NCBI GenBank assembly: GCA_964563925.1
Contig: CAZLZD010000020.1
Location: forward strand, 1-64,000
Length of the DNA stretch: 64,000 nt
Source of the DNA: JAUILA01 sp964563925
GTDB taxonomy: Bacteria > Bacteroidota > Bacteroidia > Cytophagales > Cyclobacteriaceae
Reading direction: 5' to 3'
Shown here piece after piece: positions 60,551-64,000 of this stretch. The notes beneath the pieces were generated by a model. The model was not told the origin of the DNA, did not search any database, and saw only the letters and a program-made list of their open reading frames with translations. Numbering within the stretch: position 1 is the first letter of the stretch; each line of letters begins with the position of its first letter. The position numbers were made by a program, and so were the translations under genes.

Positions 60551-61432
60551 CTAATTTCCTGAAGCTTCTTTCAGGGTCTGCAGCAACCTGGCGTCAGTGA
60601 CTTTTTCAAGGCGCTCTACTTTACCGCTGGTTGGCTCAAGGCGATAATACTCGCCATTGAAGCTCAGGAACCAGGCCTTCATCTCCTGCGTATTGAATTC
60701 AAGAATTTCATACAGGTCTTCTTCAAAGTTTCCATAGAGCGTAAGTTTTTCATTCTCCAGCGCATAATGGAATTCATAACGCCTGCTGTCATTCTCCACG
60801 GCAACTTCCAGGTTCTCGGTAGCAACCACCGCTTTACCGGTAATTTCGCCTGACGGAAGGTCAACCACTGTGTCTTCTCCTTCCGGATCTTCAAAAGAAG
60901 GTGCAACCACAGGGTTCTTATCTTCTTCCTGGATTTCCGGGGTGTTTGTTTCTTCCGTTTCTGCTACCGGGGTTTCTTCTTCCGTAACTGACTCGTTCGT
61001 TGATTCGGGAACCGGCTGGTCTGCGGATTCCGTAGTCTCAGAATCGAGCTGAGCGGTATTTTCATCCTGGACGGCAGGTTCTTCCGTTGATTCCTGTTCT
61101 ATAAGGACCGGTGTGTCTGCCACCTCCGGTTCATTCTCCGGGTAAAAATAATAGATACCCAGGCCTACCACGGCGGCCAGCCCGATCATTCCGGCAATTT
61201 TACCGGCTGTCCAGCTGCTGCCCCCGGCAGATGCACCACCGACCTGGATCTGGTCGAGACGCGCCTTCAACGATTGCCTGCGTGCTTCCCTGATCCCTTC
61301 GATGATATCTTCCTGGAATTTGTACTCACGCTGGAGTTCAGTATCCCGGGCCAGACGATCCTCGAACATCTTCTTGTCGGAAGCGCTCAGTTCGTTGTCA
61401 AAGTAGGCATTAATTAATTCAGTGTTACTCAT
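60551..61432 (-). CDS. Anti-sigma-factor-like membrane protein with acidic region
   Basis: 293 residues. The cytoplasmic N terminus (LINAYFDNELSASDKKMFEDRLARDTEL, in parts) has the Bacteroidota anti-sigma pattern of an acidic helix-turn-helix without Cys ligands. One membrane helix is at about 77-97 (KIAGMIGLAAVVGLGIYYFY). A long Glu/Thr/Pro-rich linker (about 98-200) follows, then a C-terminal periplasmic beta domain (YEFHYALENEKLTLYG, FSFNGEYYRLEP-like). It starts 8 bases after the ECF sigma gene. It probably sequesters that sigma factor and releases it on an envelope signal. Confidence 0.85.
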   Translation of the reverse strand: MSNTELINAYFDNELSASDKKMFEDRLARDTELQREYKFQEDIIEGIREARRQSLKARLDQIQVGGASAGGSSWTAGKIAGMIGLAAVVGLGIYYFYPENEPEVADTPVLIEQESTEEPAVQDENTAQLDSETTESADQPVPESTNESVTEEETPVAETEETNTPEIQEEDKNPVVAPSFEDPEGEDTVVDLPSGEITGKAVVATENLEVAVENDSRRYEFHYALENEKLTLYGNFEEDLYEILEFNTQEMKAWFLSFNGEYYRLEPTSGKVERLEKVTDARLLQTLKEASGN

Positions 61433-61440
61433 TTGGTTTG

Positions 61441-61980
61441 TCAGTCAAGAAAGTCGCTCTCTGAGTACAGAGATTTGACCAGTTCATCAAGTTTCTTCTT
61501 GCACTTATACTTCTTTGTTTTAGCGGTATTCGTATTGGCAAATCCAAGCTTGTCCGCAATGTCCTGCATGGAAAGGCCGTCAAAATAATAGAACATGAGG
61601 ACTTGTTTGCAGGTATCTCCCAGCTGGTCAATACACTCATGAATAATGCGGGCTTTTTCTTTTGAATCCACATCCACATACTCCACGCCATCCTTCTCCT
61701 CATTCGAAAGTCGTTTCTTCCGATCCAGTTCTTTCCTCCAAAGATTCTGACAGATACTGTAAATATAGGTACTGATCTTTGAAGTGAGCACCAGGTTGCC
61801 GCTGACTGCTTTCTGCCAGAAAACCACCAGGGCGTCCTGGTAGATATCCTTGGCTTCCTGTTCCGTACCACTGTTTGAAATGACCAGTTTGGTCATCATC
61901 CGGTAGTACTTCTTGTACAGGGTTTCCAGTGCTTTTTCATCCCCCTGGCAGATACGTTCGAATATCTCCTTATCGTTCAT
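61441..61980 (-). CDS. ECF-type RNA polymerase sigma factor
   Basis: 179 residues. Sigma-2 (about 20-90: EALETLYKKYYRMMTKLVIS and DIYQDALVVFWQKA) and sigma-4 (about 120-175: GLSMQDIADKLGFANTNTAKTKKYKCKKKL) are complete. It is the last upstream partner of the anti-sigma gene, as the pair is transcribed sigma first. Target promoters are unknown. It may control envelope stress or T9SS, as ECF factors in this phylum do, but nothing in the sequence ties it to either. Confidence 0.95.
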   Translation of the reverse strand: MNDKEIFERICQGDEKALETLYKKYYRMMTKLVISNSGTEQEAKDIYQDALVVFWQKAVSGNLVLTSKISTYIYSICQNLWRKELDRKKRLSNEEKDGVEYVDVDSKEKARIIHECIDQLGDTCKQVLMFYYFDGLSMQDIADKLGFANTNTAKTKKYKCKKKLDELVKSLYSESDFLD

Positions 61981-62097
61981 GCCGTGGGTTTTGTTTTTTA
62001 TACAACAACTTCATCCGAGGTAACCTAATTCCTATACTATATTTTGTGTACATCTGACAAATTGCAAAATCAACGGTTAATCTGCCAGTAAATTCGT

Positions 62098-62535
62098 TTA
62101 TTCTATTCGTATCCATGTTTGCGTACGGTAAAAAAGTCCCCAGTAACCACGCACCTTCAGGTCGTCGCCGTCCCGCCATATTCTGCACCTGAATATTTTA
62201 CCCTCGTCCGGTTTCAGCACGGTTCCGCCGCTGTATTCATCCCCGTCCTTTTCAAGCCCGCGGATGATCTCCATGCCGATAATTTTTTCCCCATAGCGGT
62301 CATCCTCTTCCGGACACTGATCGCAGACCGGATCATCGGGCTGACCAGGGGAGGGGTACAGTTTAACGATCTCCCCGTGGACCTTGTCTCCTTTCGAATA
62401 AATACGTACGACCGATTTGGCCTCGCCGGATTCGTCATCGATTGTTTTCCACAAGCCCGTGACATCATCTTGAGCTTTAACGGAATGCCAAAAAAATAGA
62501 CAGCACAGGACAAAAAAGCATTGGCGCATTCTCAT
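62098..62535 (-). CDS. DUF2147 domain secreted protein
   Basis: 145 residues with a signal peptide (ending VKAQ). The DUF2147 pattern follows: DVTGLWKTIDDESGEAKSVVRIY in two parts, the central CDQCPEEDDRYGEKIIGMEI and the final RCRIWRDGDDLKVRGYWGLFYRTQTW. The fold is beta-rich and periplasmic. Function unknown. Family members often contribute to the envelope in poorly defined ways. A single gene, with no partner visible. Confidence 0.93.
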   Translation of the reverse strand: MRMRQCFFVLCCLFFWHSVKAQDDVTGLWKTIDDESGEAKSVVRIYSKGDKVHGEIVKLYPSPGQPDDPVCDQCPEEDDRYGEKIIGMEIIRGLEKDGDEYSGGTVLKPDEGKIFRCRIWRDGDDLKVRGYWGLFYRTQTWIRIE

Positions 62536-62570
62536 GAAATAATGCTAAAGATATTTTATTTCTTTTAAAC

Positions 62571-62598
62571 AAAAAACCCCGATGTACTATCGGGGTTT
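62571..62598 (-). terminator. Terminator for the membrane pyrophosphatase gene
   Basis: AAACCCCGAT (62574-62583) pairs perfectly with ATCGGGGTTT (62589-62598) over a five-base loop. On the minus strand a U-run follows. It lies 22 bases after the pyrophosphatase stop. Confidence 0.92.
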
Positions 62599-62619
62599 AT
62601 TTTACAGAATTAATCCGGA

Positions 62620-64000
62620 TTACAATGCATCTTCCTCGCTGTGCATGACCTGCTCAATGGTCACTTTCTGTTTTTCAAGCAGTTCGGCATCACTTACACC
62701 ATGCGGGGTTTCCGAAATATGCGGGGCAATAATCAGCGCCACAATCGAGGTGAGCTTGATCAGGATGTTCATTGACGGACCGGATGTGTCTTTGAACGGG
62801 TCGCCCACCGTATCCCCTGTTACCGAGGCTTTGTGAGGTTCTGATCCTTTGTATTCCATTTTACCGTTGATCTCAACGCCTTTTTCAAATGATTTTTTGG
62901 CATTGTCCCAGGCGCCTCCGGCATTGTTCTGGAACATACCCATCAGGACTCCCGATACAGTTATACCGGCCAGGGTTCCACCCAGTACTTCCGGGCCAAA
63001 GCTGAAGCCAACAATCAACGGAACCACCAGGGCGATCGCACCCGGAAGCACCATCTCACGGATAGATGCCTGCGTGGAGATTTCCACACATTTGTCGTAT
63101 TCCGGTGTGGTGGTTCCCTCCATGATACCCGGCATTTCCCGGAACTGACGGCGGACTTCCTGAACCATCGCCATGGCAGCACGTCCTACTGCGGCAATTG
63201 CCAGGGATGAGAATATGAACGGGATCATGCCCCCGATAAACAGACCGGCTAGCACTTCAGCCTTATAAATGTCAATGGAATCAATACCTGCAATCCCAAC
63301 GAATGCGGCGAACAGGGCCAGTGCGGTCAGGGCAGCCGACGCAATGGCAAACCCTTTCCCGGTGGCAGCAGTGGTATTTCCCACTGCATCCAGGATGTCG
63401 GTTCGTCCGCGTACCTCTTCGGGCAGTCCGCTCATTTCGGCAATTCCTCCTGCGTTGTCGGCAATCGGACCGAAAGCGTCAATGGCAAGCTGCATGGCTG
63501 TGGTAGCCATCATTCCGGCTGCGGCAATTGCCACGCCGTAGAGTCCGGCCAGCTCGTAAGAACCGAATATACCGGCTGCCAGGACGATAATTGGCATCAC
63601 CGTAGATTCCATACCTACCGCAAGCCCGCCGATAATATTGGTCGCATGCCCGGTAGAGGATTGCTTCACGATGGAAAGCACGGGACGACGTCCCATGGCC
63701 GTGTAATATTCTGTGATAATACTCATGAGTGCACCCACAACCAGTCCGAGGAGGATAGCCCAGAAAACATCCATGCTGGTGAATTCAAAATTCCGGATCG
63801 TCATGGATTCGGGAAGCAGGTAGCCAACAAGGAAGAACGAGGCGATCGCGGTAAGCACGATGGAACCCCAGTTTCCAAGGTTAAGTGCTTTCTGGACATT
63901 CCCGTTTTCGTTGCTGATCCGGACAAATGATGCCCCGATGATGGAAAAGATCAACCCAAGGCCTGCGATCAGCATCGGGAGCAGGATAGGGGCCATACCG
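62620..64000 (-). CDS. hppA: Membrane-bound ion-pumping pyrophosphatase, C-terminal part (partial)
   Basis: The gene enters the window from the right edge, and about 460 C-terminal residues are visible. Membrane helices and the pyrophosphate-binding motif DAFGPIADNAGGIAE are present, as is the C-terminal part with NNAGGAWDNAKK and HKASVTGDTVGDPFKDT. It hydrolyses pyrophosphate and pumps H+ or Na+. In GNTTAATGKG the positions corresponding to residues 460 and 463 of the family (Carboxydothermus numbering) are Ala and Gly. This is the K+-dependent signature, where K+-independent enzymes have Lys and Thr. The N-terminal third lies outside the window. The ion pumped cannot be told from this part. 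Confidence 0.95.
   Translation of the reverse strand, partial: GMAPILLPMLIAGLGLIFSIIGASFVRISNENGNVQKALNLGNWGSIVLTAIASFFLVGYLLPESMTIRNFEFTSMDVFWAILLGLVVGALMSIITEYYTAMGRRPVLSIVKQSSTGHATNIIGGLAVGMESTVMPIIVLAAGIFGSYELAGLYGVAIAAAGMMATTAMQLAIDAFGPIADNAGGIAEMSGLPEEVRGRTDILDAVGNTTAATGKGFAIASAALTALALFAAFVGIAGIDSIDIYKAEVLAGLFIGGMIPFIFSSLAIAAVGRAAMAMVQEVRRQFREMPGIMEGTTTPEYDKCVEISTQASIREMVLPGAIALVVPLIVGFSFGPEVLGGTLAGITVSGVLMGMFQNNAGGAWDNAKKSFEKGVEINGKMEYKGSEPHKASVTGDTVGDPFKDTSGPSMNILIKLTSIVALIIAPHISETPHGVSDAELLEKQKVTIEQVMHSEEDAL

Noticed and set aside
61425..61871. A 148-codon frame overlapping the ECF sigma gene in another frame
   Set aside because: The sigma-2 and sigma-4 domains are intact in the main frame.

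Overview
The window looks like part of a Bacteroidota chromosome, most likely from the Cytophagales/Flammeovirgaceae-like lineages. The evidence is GldC, a type IX secretion (T9SS) C-terminal sorting domain, promoters of the TTTG-N17-21-TAnnTTTG type, few clear Shine-Dalgarno sequences, and gene orders typical of the phylum: miaB, sigma-54 regulator, lptE, TPR protein, secG, groES, groEL; and ftsX, DUF3098, uppP, truB, ribF. This assignment rests on gene content and memory of families. No search was run. I found no tRNA, rRNA, CRISPR array or insertion sequence. Two runs of 100 N are scaffold gaps.

Layout. 1-2.7 kb: the 3' end of an ArfB-type ribosome-rescue gene faces groES-groEL, and their junction is full of short repeats. 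2.9-11 kb: a small unknown gene, then a minus-strand housekeeping block (secG, a histone-H1-like lysine-rich TPR protein, lptE, a sigma-54 activator, miaB, pabB, a YceI-like lipoprotein). 11-15.6 kb: gamma-carbonic anhydrase, M28 peptidase, small membrane proteins, a rhomboid protease and an OmpH/Skp-like chaperone. 15.7-31.9 kb: the most unusual region, a same-strand run of five genes. These are an ATP/ADP-carrier-like membrane protein fused to HEAT repeats and a cyclic-nucleotide-binding-like domain, a STAND NTPase with one membrane anchor and a WD40 propeller, a TPR plus beta-barrel outer-membrane protein, a propeller-like lipoprotein, and a giant repetitive T9SS-exported surface protein. 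Several of these are translationally coupled.

32.3-35.6 kb: a hybrid histidine kinase and an NtrC-type response regulator. 35.8-47.8 kb: a TerB-like protein, a second rhomboid and holA, then an envelope block (1012-residue TPR protein, beta-barrel, SPOR protein, ExbB/TolQ, ExbD/TolR, TonB/TolA-like protein), then folC and trmB. 47.9-48.1 kb holds a strong candidate for a structured small RNA with 6S-like architecture, with its own promoter and U-tract. 48.2-64 kb: a fasciclin lipoprotein, a PorE-like OmpA protein, a TonB-dependent receptor, the eight-gene-scale operon ftsX-DUF3098-uppP-truB-ribF-acetoacetyl-CoA synthetase-gldC, an ECF sigma/anti-sigma pair, a DUF2147 protein and the 3' part of a membrane pyrophosphatase.

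How the genes work together. Much of the window serves the cell envelope: LPS transport (LptE), Sec translocation (SecG), OMP chaperoning (OmpH), lipid carrier recycling (UppP), division (FtsX, SPOR, TolQR-like proteins), T9SS and gliding (GldC, PorE-like protein, sorting domain). The best candidate for an undescribed system is the STAND NTPase, barrel, lipoprotein and giant surface protein cassette. Its predicted topology would link a cytoplasmic NTPase through the periplasm to the cell surface.
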